Origin: Streptomyces sp. NBC_01481
Lineage (GTDB): Bacteria > Actinomycetota > Actinomycetes > Streptomycetales > Streptomycetaceae
DNA length: 64,000 bases
Assembly: GCF_026339995.1 (NCBI RefSeq)
Contig: NZ_JAPEPT010000001.1
Span: 62,001-126,000, forward strand
Direction of reading: 5' to 3'
Shown: in pieces, positions 1 through 7,272 of the stretch
Numbering within the stretch: the first letter of the stretch is position 1
Layout of the letters: each line of letters starts with the position of its first letter
The notes under the pieces: generated by a model
Database searches by the model: none
Told to the model about the DNA's origin: nothing
What the model saw: the letters and a program-made list of their open reading frames with translations, nothing else
Program-made: the position numbers and the translations under genes

Positions 1-198
1 CGTCCCGGTACTTGGTGGTGGACGACTTGAGGTCGAGAGTCGCCACCTTCGTACCGTCCACGTAGACGTACGCCTGCCCGGAAGACGAGGCGAGCGAGAC
101 CACCCAGGCCACTGACTTTCCGGTGAAGGACCAGGTGAGGGCGGCGTTCTTGGAAGAGCTGGAGTAGGACTTACCCCCCAGGTAGCTGGTGGCCCAGA
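1..198 (-). pseudogene. Fragment of a secreted beta-sandwich-type protein, N-terminal part missing
   Basis: Read on the minus strand, the frame from about 198 down to 1 stays open and encodes a Ser/Gly/Lys-rich stretch ending near SSGQAYVYVDGTKVATLDL. That is the style of carbohydrate-binding or adhesin-like repeats in secreted Streptomyces proteins. The frame has no start codon: it reaches a stop near 266 without passing ATG or GTG, and a cupin fragment on the opposite strand begins right behind it. The gene may continue intact to the left of the window, but its 5' side has been replaced. Family assignment is by general resemblance only. Confidence 0.45.
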
Positions 199-401
199 CC
201 GCAGACCTGGCCCCGCTGTTCAAGGGCCTGCCCGACGATCGATGCCAGTGCTCCCACTGGGGCTACGTACTCAAAGGGAAGGTGGTGTTCAAGACCGCCG
301 ACGGCGAGGAAGCCTTCCAGACCGGTGACGCCTACTACGTGCCGCCGGGACGCACCCCCGACGGGCGGCGGTTAGGAACGCCTGCGCACCGTCGCAGGTG
401 A
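189..401 (+). pseudogene. Truncated cupin-domain protein
   Basis: The first ~55 codons encode a cupin core: HWGYVLKGKV, then EEAFQTGDAYYVPPG, the Gly-rich strand pair and 'GDxxYxPPG' turn of small cupins. After PPG (about position 353) the expected metal-binding and C-terminal strands are missing and the frame runs into Arg-rich sequence and a stop. An intact homologue would be around 110-130 residues, against 70 here. The start is a GTG without a clear ribosome-binding site. I read it as a decayed remnant joined to the fragment before it. Confidence 0.6.
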
Positions 402-783
402 GGAGTTTGACGTGGGCCGACTTGCAGCATTGACGTTGCTTCGGTCGGCGCATGCGCGAGGCGAGCTGACGTGACCGTCGCACGCTGCGATTAGGGGAGG
501 TCGACCTGGCCGTCGGTAAAGCTCTGAGCTGCAATGATGCGCTGAGCGTTCCGAGAAAGAGGGAGGAGCGTTTTCGGCTGCCTGCGCAGGATGGCTCTGA
601 CCTGGGCTTTTGAGGTTTCCCGCAAGCCCCACGGAGGCACGGAGGCACGGAGGCACGGAGGCACGGAGGCGGGTTTGAGCTGCCGCTGAAAGCAGCCCAG
701 GACAGGGTAGCGGATACTGACCGGCCGACGGGGACGGGCCCTGCCGGAGTGTGGGGTCTCTGGGGGGTTGACGCCAGGGAAGT
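402..783. other. Gene-free stretch with no recognisable function
   Basis: Frames here are short or Arg/Ser-rich shadows with no family resemblance. The only clear structure is the 8-bp tandem repeat at 631-670. The stretch separates the debris on the left from the first intact operon. Confidence 0.6.
631..670. repeat. Five perfect tandem copies of an 8-bp unit
   Basis: The unit ACGGAGGC occurs five times in a row without mismatch. It lies in non-coding sequence between the cupin remnant and the tetR gene. Such a pure short tandem array is prone to slippage and may vary between strains. Confidence 0.9.
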
Positions 784-803
784 GTGAGTGGTCTATTACT
801 CAC
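784..803. promoter_or_regulatory. Operator-like inverted repeat touching the tetR start codon
   Basis: Perfect arms GTGAGT and ACTCAC are separated by 8 bp, and the second arm ends one base before the ATG at 804. The central 16 bp match the reverse complement of 1419-1434, upstream of the adjacent exporter gene, at 14 of 16 positions. This is the expected pattern for an autoregulating TetR protein (inference). Confidence 0.75.
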
Positions 804-1370
804 ATGGGTTCGACAAGGACGCGACAGCTCTCCACTGCCGACGCCCGGCGCGCGGAAGTTCTGGCCACCGCTGCCAGGGTCTTCGCGGCGCGGGGCTACT
901 ACGGCACCTCCACCACCGAGGTGGCCAAGGGTGCCGGGATCTCGCAGTCGTATCTCTACCGGCTCTTCCCCGACAAGGAGGCGCTGTTCGTCGCCGTCGT
1001 CGAGGACTGCGGGCGGCTGATCCGGGAGCGGCTCGCCGGGGCCGTCGTCGAGGTGGGGAGTGCCGAGCCGGCGGATGTGCTGTATGCGATGGGGGATGCG
1101 TACGCGCATCTCATCGCGGACCGGGACGACCTGCTCAGGGTGCTGATGCATGCGAACTGCGCGGCGAGCGAGCCCGCGATCAAGGCGGCCGTGCAGGGGA
1201 TGTACGCACGGCTCGTCGAGTACGTGCGGTCGGCGTCCGGTGCGCCCGACGAGTTGATTCAGGGGTTCTTCGCCACCGGGTTCCTGTGCAATGTCGTCGT
1301 GTCCATCGGTGCGACGGACGTCGATGCGCCCTGGACCAGGACCCTGCTCGCGGGTGTCCGCCACTACTGA
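804..1370 (+). CDS. TetR/AcrR family transcriptional regulator
   Basis: A 188-residue repressor-type protein. Residues 14-60 form the TetR DNA-binding domain, with the recognition helix around GISQSYLYRLFPDKEALF (45-62). The rest is the ligand-binding helical domain, typical in length. I chose the ATG at 804 rather than the in-frame upstream start at 768, because the longer version would put the operator-like dyad inside the coding region and has no better ribosome-binding site. The exporter operon follows 90 bp downstream on the same strand behind a matching dyad, so this protein probably represses itself and that operon in response to a small hydrophobic ligand, possibly a substrate of the exporter or oxygenase (inference). 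Confidence 0.85.
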   Translation: MGSTRTRQLSTADARRAEVLATAARVFAARGYYGTSTTEVAKGAGISQSYLYRLFPDKEALFVAVVEDCGRLIRERLAGAVVEVGSAEPADVLYAMGDAYAHLIADRDDLLRVLMHANCAASEPAIKAAVQGMYARLVEYVRSASGAPDELIQGFFATGFLCNVVVSIGATDVDAPWTRTLLAGVRHY

Positions 1371-1418
1371 GCAGGGCACGGCCGCACGCTCCGCGGCCTT
1401 TTCTTTCAGTCAATGAGT

Positions 1419-1434
1419 GAGTGATCGACCACTC
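1419..1434. promoter_or_regulatory. Second copy of the TetR operator, upstream of the MFS-oxygenase operon
   Basis: GAGTG-ATCGAC-CACTC is a 16-bp dyad. Its reverse complement differs at two positions from the 16-bp core at 786-801; the shared consensus is GAGTGGTCKATYACTC. It sits 27 bp before the ATG of the exporter and leaves the ribosome-binding site (GGAGGGG, about 1442-1449) free. Confidence 0.75.
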
Positions 1435-1460
1435 TTTCCTTCGGAGGGGACACGGCAACC

Positions 1461-2774
1461 ATGACGGAAGCGCCACCGGACATACGGCAGGGTCCCGCCC
1501 TCGCCGCTCTCGCGACCGCGCAGTTCCTCGTTGTGCTCAGCACCTCGATCGTGAATGTCGCGCTCCCCGCCCTCGCGGACGGGCTGTCCATGTCACCCGC
1601 CGCCCTGTCCTGGGTCGTCAACGCCTACGTCCTCGCCTTCGGCGCACTCCTCCTGCTCGGCGGACGGCTCGCCGATCTGCTCGGCCGGCGCCGGGTGTTC
1701 ACCGTGGGCATGTCCGTCTTCGCGCTCGCCTCGCTCGCCGCCGGTCTCGCCCCGTCCGCCCCCGTCCTCATCGCGGCCCGTGCCGTACAGGGCGCGGGTG
1801 CGGCTCTCCTCGCGCCCGCCGCGCTCGCGCTTGTACTGGGCGTCTTCCCGCCCGGGCCCGGCCGGGGCAGGGCGCTCGGTGCGTGGGGTGCGGTCTCGGG
1901 GGCGGGTGGGGCGGCGGGGGTGCTGCTCAGCGGGGTGCTCACCGAGCTGTACGGCTGGCCCGCGGTGTTTCTCGTCTCCGTACCGGTCGCCGCCGTTTCT
2001 CTCGCAGCCACGCTCGTCCTCGTCCCCGCCGACCAGCCCGCGGGCGGCGAGGTCGACATCCTGGGCGCCCTCACGTCGGCCGCCGGGCTGACCGCGCTCG
2101 TCTACGCACTCACCGCCAAGAACCCCCTCGCGGGAGCCGCGGGCCTGGTCCTCCTCGCCGTCTTCGCCGTACGGCAGAAGCGGGCCAGGACTCCCCTCGT
2201 ACCGCCGCGGCTGCTGCGTACGGGCAAGGTCACCGTCGCCAATGCCGCCATGACGCTGCTCGGCGCGGTCTGGGTAGGGCTGTTCTACTTCCTGCCGCTC
2301 TACCAGCAACAGGTCCTCGGATACGGGCCGTTGGCGGCGGGGCTCACCCAACTCCCGCTGGCTCTGAGCGTCGTCGTCGGGTCGGTGCTCGCACCCCGGC
2401 TGCCCGCCCGCGCCGGGACGCCCGCGGCCCTCGCGGTCCTCACCCTCGGACTCCTGTGGCTGTCCCGTGCGACCGACGACGCAGCGTTCGCCGTCGATCT
2501 GCTCGGCCCCTCGCTCCTCATCGGCGCGGGACTCGGAGCCGCGTTCGTACGGCTCACCGCCCTGTCCACCGAAGACGTGCCGCCCGCCGACTCCGGTCTG
2601 GCCGGGGGCCTGATCAACACCACGCGCCAGCTCGGCGGAGCACTCGGCCTCGCCCTGATGACGGCCATCGCCCCGACAGCGGCCGGCCACAGCGCCGCAT
2701 TCGTCACCGCGGCGGTCCTCGCCGCGCTCACCACCTGCACCACCTTCACCATCACCAGGAGGAAGCAGTCATGA
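1461..2774 (+). CDS. MFS transporter, drug:H+ antiporter type
   Basis: A 437-residue integral membrane protein that exports small molecules using the proton gradient. The first helix region carries the LSTSIVNVALPAL pattern of DHA2-type exporters. Residues 67-80 carry MFS motif A (GGRLADLLGRRRVF). It is somewhat short for a 14-helix DHA2 protein (about 500), so 12-14 helices is my estimate. A good ribosome-binding site precedes the ATG at 1461. Its stop overlaps the next start (ATGA, 2771-2774), so it is translationally coupled to the carotenoid-oxygenase-type gene. This suggests export of that enzyme's product or substrate (inference). Confidence 0.88.
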   Translation: MTEAPPDIRQGPALAALATAQFLVVLSTSIVNVALPALADGLSMSPAALSWVVNAYVLAFGALLLLGGRLADLLGRRRVFTVGMSVFALASLAAGLAPSAPVLIAARAVQGAGAALLAPAALALVLGVFPPGPGRGRALGAWGAVSGAGGAAGVLLSGVLTELYGWPAVFLVSVPVAAVSLAATLVLVPADQPAGGEVDILGALTSAAGLTALVYALTAKNPLAGAAGLVLLAVFAVRQKRARTPLVPPRLLRTGKVTVANAAMTLLGAVWVGLFYFLPLYQQQVLGYGPLAAGLTQLPLALSVVVGSVLAPRLPARAGTPAALAVLTLGLLWLSRATDDAAFAVDLLGPSLLIGAGLGAAFVRLTALSTEDVPPADSGLAGGLINTTRQLGGALGLALMTAIAPTAAGHSAAFVTAAVLAALTTCTTFTITRRKQS

Positions 2775-4177
2775 CCACCAAGCCGTACGTCTCCGGGCAC
2801 TACACGCCCGTCGTCGACGAGATCACCGCGCACGAGCTGACCGTCCACGGGGCCATCCCGCCCGAGCTGAGCGGCCGCTACTTCCGCAACGGCCACAACC
2901 CCAAGCCCGGCCACACGCCCACCCACTGGTTCAAGGGCAGCGGCATGATCCACGGGCTGCGGCTGCGCGGCGGCCGCGCCGAGTGGTACCGCAACCGCTG
3001 GGTCCACACCCCCGCGCTCGACGGTGTCCCCTACATGGGCGCCGACGGGATCCCCAATCTCAAGGCCAGCGACGCCGCCACCCATGTCATCGAGCACGCG
3101 GGCCGGATCCTGGCGCTGCAGGAGGTGAACCTGCCCTACGAGATGACGCCCGAGCTGGACACCGTCGGCGCGTACGACTTCGGCGGCAGGCTGAAGACCG
3201 CCATGACCGCGCACCCCAAGACCGACCCGGTCACCGGCGAACTGCACTTCTTCGGCTACGGGCCCTTCCCGCCGTATCTGACGTACTACGTCGCCGACGC
3301 CAAGGGCGACATCGTGCGCTCGGAGGTCGTCGACGGCGCGGGCCCCTCGCTGATGCACGACTTCGGGATCACGGCCCGGCATGTGATCTGGCTCGACCTG
3401 CCCATCGTCTTCAACCCGGCCGAGCAGTCAGGGATCCCGTACCGCTGGAGCGACACCTACACCCCGCGCATCGGCGTCATGCCGCGCACCGGGCCCGCCA
3501 AGGTGCAGTGGTTCGAGGTCGAGCCCGGCGCGCTGCTGCATGTGGCAAACGCGTACGAGGACGAGCGTGGCCGGATCGTGCTGAGCGGGCCGCGCTACGA
3601 CCGCGGCTCCTGGGAGCAGACCTGGAAGTGGTGGATCGGCGCGCCCGGTTACGCGCCCCAGCCCATGGTCGGCGCCACCGGCCACCGCTGGATCCTCGAC
3701 CCGGCGACCGGCACCGCGAGTGAGGAGGCGGTGGACGACCTGGTGACCGAATTCCCCACCATCAACGAGGACTTGACCGGCCTGCCGAACCGCTTCAGCT
3801 ACTCCGTCGCCTTCCCCGGGCCGGATCTGAGCGAGTACGCCATCGCCAAGCACGACCACACCACCGGCGCACGGCAGCTGGTGCCCATGGGCCGCGGCCG
3901 GATGCCCGGCGAGGCCGTGTTCGTACCGGCCGAAGGCGGCACCCGCGAGGACGACGGCTATCTGCTCACCGTCGTCAGCGATCTGGACCGGGACGCCTCG
4001 CAGCTGCTGATCCTCGACGCTTCCGCGCCCACCGGGCAGCCCGTCGCCACGGTCGAACTGCCGCGCCGGGTGCCGTCCGGGATCCACGGCTCCTGGATCG
4101 CCGACGCCGACGCCGACGCCGACATCGACGCCGACATCGAGATCGACAACAACAACACCGAGGATGGTGCGGCATGA
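2771..4177 (+). CDS. Carotenoid oxygenase family (RPE65/lignostilbene dioxygenase type) protein
   Basis: A 468-residue non-haem iron enzyme of the family that cleaves C=C bonds of carotenoids, apocarotenoids or stilbenes with O2. The four iron-ligand histidines can be placed at H148 (TAHPKTD), H196 (MHDFG), H257 (LLHVANAYED) and H439 (GIHGSW), with usual spacing. The start is the ATG overlapping the exporter stop, with an AGGAGGAAG site just before it. The last 26 residues after GSW are an acidic tail of Asp-Ala and Asp-Ile repeats encoded by GCCGAC hexamers, which is not part of the family fold. Substrate unknown. No carotenoid biosynthesis gene is in the window. Confidence 0.88.
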   Translation: MTTKPYVSGHYTPVVDEITAHELTVHGAIPPELSGRYFRNGHNPKPGHTPTHWFKGSGMIHGLRLRGGRAEWYRNRWVHTPALDGVPYMGADGIPNLKASDAATHVIEHAGRILALQEVNLPYEMTPELDTVGAYDFGGRLKTAMTAHPKTDPVTGELHFFGYGPFPPYLTYYVADAKGDIVRSEVVDGAGPSLMHDFGITARHVIWLDLPIVFNPAEQSGIPYRWSDTYTPRIGVMPRTGPAKVQWFEVEPGALLHVANAYEDERGRIVLSGPRYDRGSWEQTWKWWIGAPGYAPQPMVGATGHRWILDPATGTASEEAVDDLVTEFPTINEDLTGLPNRFSYSVAFPGPDLSEYAIAKHDHTTGARQLVPMGRGRMPGEAVFVPAEGGTREDDGYLLTVVSDLDRDASQLLILDASAPTGQPVATVELPRRVPSGIHGSWIADADADADIDADIEIDNNNTEDGAA

Positions 4178-4593
4178 TCACTACGCGTCACGAGATCACG
4201 ATCGCGGCTCCCGTCGAGACCGTCTGGCAGCTGCACACCGACGTCGCCGCCTGGCCGACCTGGAACTCCGGCATCGACCTGGCCGCGCTCGACGGCGAGC
4301 TGAAGGTGGGCGCGAGCTTCCGCTGGCTCACCCATGGCCTGGACATCACCTCGACGGTGACGGACATGGTTCCGGGCCGGTCCGTCGCCTGGGGCGGACC
4401 CGCAGCGGGCATCGACGGAATCCACTGCTGGACGTTCGAGCCGTACGGCGACGGTCAGACGCGGGTCGTTACCGAGGAGTCCTGGGCGGGGGCGCCGGTG
4501 GACGCGGACCCGGCCGGGATGCTCGCGGCCCTGGAGCAGTCCCTGGTCGCCTGGCTGGACGAGCTCAAACGAACGGCTGAGCAGGGGCGGTAG
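4174..4593 (+). CDS. SRPBCC (START-like) family protein
   Basis: A 139-residue protein with the SRPBCC opening TRHEITIAAPVETVWQL and the later WGGPAAGIDGIHCWTFEP strand region. The family folds into a hydrophobic-ligand pocket and includes polyketide cyclases and lipid carriers. It starts inside the stop of the carotenoid-oxygenase-type gene (ATGA overlap, 4174-4177), so it is the last gene of a coupled three-gene operon. A role in binding or processing a hydrophobic apocarotenoid-like product fits the context but is inference. Confidence 0.82.
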   Translation: MITTRHEITIAAPVETVWQLHTDVAAWPTWNSGIDLAALDGELKVGASFRWLTHGLDITSTVTDMVPGRSVAWGGPAAGIDGIHCWTFEPYGDGQTRVVTEESWAGAPVDADPAGMLAALEQSLVAWLDELKRTAEQGR

Positions 4594-4601
4594 GCACGGG
4601 T

Positions 4602-4632
4602 CGGCCGGCACCGGGGAGACCGGTGTCGGCCG
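4602..4632. terminator. Hairpin between convergent SRPBCC and hydrolase genes
   Basis: A 13-bp stem (CGGCCGGCACCGG with CCGGTGTCGGCCG, one G-T pair) closes a 5-base loop just after the SRPBCC stop and before the end of the convergent hydrolase gene. No T-run follows, as is common in Streptomyces. Confidence 0.7.
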
Positions 4633-4645
4633 ATGGTCGTACGGG

Positions 4646-5506
4646 TCAGTGCGAAGTGGCCTTCGCCGCCCTGGTGATGAGGTCGCTGACGGTCTGAGGC
4701 CGGGAGACGGTCACGGCGTGCGAGGCCCTCGTCTCGACGGTGCCGGCGTGGGCCCGCTCGGCCATGAAGCGGAGAGCGGCCGCGGGAATGTTCTTGTCCT
4801 CGGTGGTGACGAGGGCGTACGAGGGAATGGCCTTCCAGGCCACCCTGGTTGCCCTCTCCTCGAGCGCGGAGACTGCGACCGGCCGTTGGGTCACGGCCAT
4901 CAGCTCGGCGGTCTGCGCCGGGACGTCGGCGGCGAACTGGGCGCGGAACTTGTCCTGCTTGATGGTCAGTTCGGTGCCTGTACCTCCGCCGGGCAGCGGG
5001 TACTGGGACGGGCTGGTGGTGGGCGGCAGGGTCGAGCCGGGGAACTTGTTCGTCAGTTCCAGGGCGCTCTCGCCCTTCTCGGGTATGAAGGCGGCTACGT
5101 AGACCAGCGCCTTGACGTTCTGGTTCCCCTCCGCGGCCTCGCTGATCACGCTGCCGCCGTAGGAGTGGCCGGCCAGAACGATCGGGCCTTTGACGGTCTT
5201 GAGTACGCCGGCCAGATAGTCGGCGTCACTGCCGAGGCCGCGCAGCGGGTTCGCCGGGGCGATGACCGGATAGCCCTCCCGCTTCAGCTGCTTGATCACA
5301 CCGTTCCAGCTGGACGCGTCCGCGAACGCGCCGTGCACAAGCACCACGGTCGGCTTCGGCTCGGAGCCGTGGTGCCGGTGTTCCTGGGACGGAGCGGCCG
5401 AGACGGATCCGGCAGCCTGCGTGGCCAGCACGGTGACGCCGGCGAGGAGTGCGCCGCCGGCGGAGAGCAGACTGCGACGGGACCGGGCCGAGGAAATGCG
5501 GGACAT
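4646..5506 (-). CDS. Secreted alpha/beta hydrolase with twin-arginine-type leader
   Basis: A 286-residue hydrolase. Residues 1-38 are a signal peptide with paired arginines (SRRSLLSAGG), a hydrophobic core and an AXA-like end, suggesting Tat or Sec export. The mature part has the oxyanion HG (59-60), the nucleophile elbow GHSYGG (Ser115) and a C-terminal RASHAVTVSRP segment that can supply the catalytic His. It follows the second hydrolase gene (start 6516) on the same strand with a 41-bp gap and is probably its operon partner. Substrate (ester, lactone or epoxide) cannot be told. Confidence 0.82.
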   Translation of the reverse strand: MSRISSARSRRSLLSAGGALLAGVTVLATQAAGSVSAAPSQEHRHHGSEPKPTVVLVHGAFADASSWNGVIKQLKREGYPVIAPANPLRGLGSDADYLAGVLKTVKGPIVLAGHSYGGSVISEAAEGNQNVKALVYVAAFIPEKGESALELTNKFPGSTLPPTTSPSQYPLPGGGTGTELTIKQDKFRAQFAADVPAQTAELMAVTQRPVAVSALEERATRVAWKAIPSYALVTTEDKNIPAAALRFMAERAHAGTVETRASHAVTVSRPQTVSDLITRAAKATSH

Positions 5507-5547
5507 GGCGGTGGTTCCTCCTGTAGGTGCGGTTGTGGTCGCTGCTG

Positions 5548-6516
5548 TCAGTGGGCGGTGTGCAGCACGGTGTGCAGTGTGGAGACGGCCTGGCCGATCG
5601 CGGCACCGGCGGCATGGGTCTCGCGCAGCGCGTTGAGCATGACGAAGTCGTGGATGATGCCCTGGTAGCGGGTGGCCACCACGGGGACACCGGCGGTGCG
5701 CAGCCTGTTCGCGTACGCCTCGCCCTCGTCGCGCAGGACATCGGCCTCGGCGGTGATGACCAGGGCCGGGGGCAGATCACGGAGCTGCTCCGTGGTGGCG
5801 CGCAATGGTGAGGCGGTGATCTCGGCGCGCTGGGCGGGGTCGGTCGTGTACTGGTCCCAGAACCACTGCATGGCGTCGCGCCGCAGGAAGTGGCCCTCGG
5901 CGAACTGGCGGTACGAGCCCGTGTCGAAGGCGGCGTCGGTGACCGGGTAGAAGAGCACCTGCTGAACCAGCGGGACATCGCCCCGTTCCTTGGCCATCAG
6001 GGTCAGCGCGGCGGCCATGTTGCCCCCCACCGAGTCGCCGGCCACGGCCATCCGCCCGGCGTCCAGGCTCTTCGCCGCTCCCTCGGTCACGACCCAGCGG
6101 GCCACGGCGTAGTTCTGCTCGATCGCGACCGGGTAGCGGGCTTCGGGGGAGAGGTCGTACTCCGGGAACACCACGGCCGCGCGGGCGCCTACGGCGAGTT
6201 CGCGTACGAGCCGGTCATGGGTGTGGGCATTGCCGAAGACCCAGCCGGCGCCGTGGATGTAGAGGATCACCGGCAGGGTGCCCGTGGCATCCGTGGGCCG
6301 GACGATGCGGGCCCGGACCGTGCCGGTGGGCCCGCCCTGGACGGTCACCCACTCCTCGTCCACGTCCGGCTTCGCGATCTTGGCCGACTGCACCTCGTCC
6401 ACCGCCTTGCGCCCCTCGCCGGGGGCGAGTTCGAAGAGGAACGGCGGGTTGGCGGTGGCTTCGGCGAACGCGGCGGCGGCCGGTTCGAGGACGGGACGGA
6501 CGGTGTTCGCGCTCAT
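5548..6516 (-). CDS. Alpha/beta hydrolase of the hormone-sensitive-lipase-like esterase family
   Basis: A 322-residue cytoplasmic esterase. It has the HSL signature HGAGW (88-92), the nucleophile motif GDSVGGN (Ser162) and the late ITAEADVLRDEG Asp and GIIHDF His segments. I start it at the ATG at 6516, with a GAGGAGT site 7 bases before, rather than at 6576, which would add 20 residues through the operator region. It is divergent from a MarR regulator of OhrR type, with a perfect palindrome in the spacer, so it is probably repressed by that protein. Confidence 0.85.
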   Translation of the reverse strand: MSANTVRPVLEPAAAAFAEATANPPFLFELAPGEGRKAVDEVQSAKIAKPDVDEEWVTVQGGPTGTVRARIVRPTDATGTLPVILYIHGAGWVFGNAHTHDRLVRELAVGARAAVVFPEYDLSPEARYPVAIEQNYAVARWVVTEGAAKSLDAGRMAVAGDSVGGNMAAALTLMAKERGDVPLVQQVLFYPVTDAAFDTGSYRQFAEGHFLRRDAMQWFWDQYTTDPAQRAEITASPLRATTEQLRDLPPALVITAEADVLRDEGEAYANRLRTAGVPVVATRYQGIIHDFVMLNALRETHAAGAAIGQAVSTLHTVLHTAH

Positions 6517-6565
6517 GTCGCACTCCTCGTGGTGGCGTGTGACCAGAAAGCTAGCGCACGATTTC

Positions 6566-6577
6566 CTTGTGCACAAG
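6566..6577. promoter_or_regulatory. Perfect 12-bp palindrome, likely MarR/OhrR-type operator
   Basis: CTTGTGCACAAG lies between the divergent hydrolase (start 6516) and marR (start 6693) genes. A second half-site, TTCACAAGTAA, follows at 6585-6595. The position can control both genes. The protein that binds it is inferred to be the adjacent MarR regulator. Confidence 0.7.
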
Positions 6578-6640
6578 CTAAACGTTCACAAGTAACTTTG
6601 GCGATAGGGGAAGGTAGGCTGAGGTGTTGCACGTCAGGAA

Positions 6641-6670
6641 GAAGCAGCAAGAAGCAGCAAGAAGCAGCAA
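6641..6670. repeat. Three perfect tandem copies of a 10-bp unit in the marR leader
   Basis: GAAGCAGCAA is repeated three times, ending 22 bp before the marR start and just ahead of its AGGAGG site. A 10-bp period puts each copy on the same face of the helix. It may be a regulatory repeat or simple slippage. Confidence 0.85.
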
Positions 6671-6692
6671 GAGAAGGAAGCAGGAGGCCCGG

Positions 6693-7187
6693 ATGAACGC
6701 CGCCCGGTCGGCCCAGGCCGCCCCGTCCGCCGAGCTCGGGGGTGATGCCTCCCTGCTCCTGGACGACCAGCTGTGTTTCGCCCTGTACGCGGCTTCGCGC
6801 GCGGTCACCGGCCGGTACCGCCCGCTGCTGGAGGCGCTCGGGCTGACCTATCCCCAGTACTTGGTGATGCTCGTCCTGTGGGAACACGGCTCGGAGACGG
6901 ACGGAGTGCCCGTCAAGGAGCTGGGCGCCTCCCTTCACCTGGACTACGGGACCCTGACGCCGCTGCTCAAGCGCCTGGAGGCGAACGGACTGCTCAAGCG
7001 CGAGCGTCGCGCGGACGACGAGCGGGTGGTCGTGGTCAGCCCTACCGGTGAAGGGCTGGCACTGCGCGGGCGGGCCAGGACGGTTCCCGCCGCCATCGGC
7101 GACGCGATGGGACTGGCGCCCGACGAGGTGCAGGAAGCGATGCGTCTGCTGCGCCGTCTGACGGCCCATGTGACCGGCACGGGCTGA
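6693..7187 (+). CDS. MarR family regulator of the OhrR (organic peroxide sensor) type
   Basis: A 164-residue winged-helix regulator. It carries the OhrR signature LCFALYAASR with the reactive cysteine (Cys28), the tyrosine-containing YRPLLEALGLTYPQYL segment, and the wing region TLTPLLKRLEANGLLKRER. In OhrR proteins the cysteine is oxidised by organic hydroperoxides and DNA is released. The start at 6693 has a strong AGGAGG; the longer frame from 6624 would only translate the 10-bp repeats. Unusually, the divergent neighbours are two hydrolases and no ohr gene is visible. Confidence 0.85.
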   Translation: MNAARSAQAAPSAELGGDASLLLDDQLCFALYAASRAVTGRYRPLLEALGLTYPQYLVMLVLWEHGSETDGVPVKELGASLHLDYGTLTPLLKRLEANGLLKRERRADDERVVVVSPTGEGLALRGRARTVPAAIGDAMGLAPDEVQEAMRLLRRLTAHVTGTG

Positions 7188-7272
7188 CCGGCTGGCCGTC
7201 GCCCGCCTCCCCAGCTCGTTGGCCAATACACCGACCTTGACGCCGCCCGCACCGCGTCATACCGTCTCGCCC

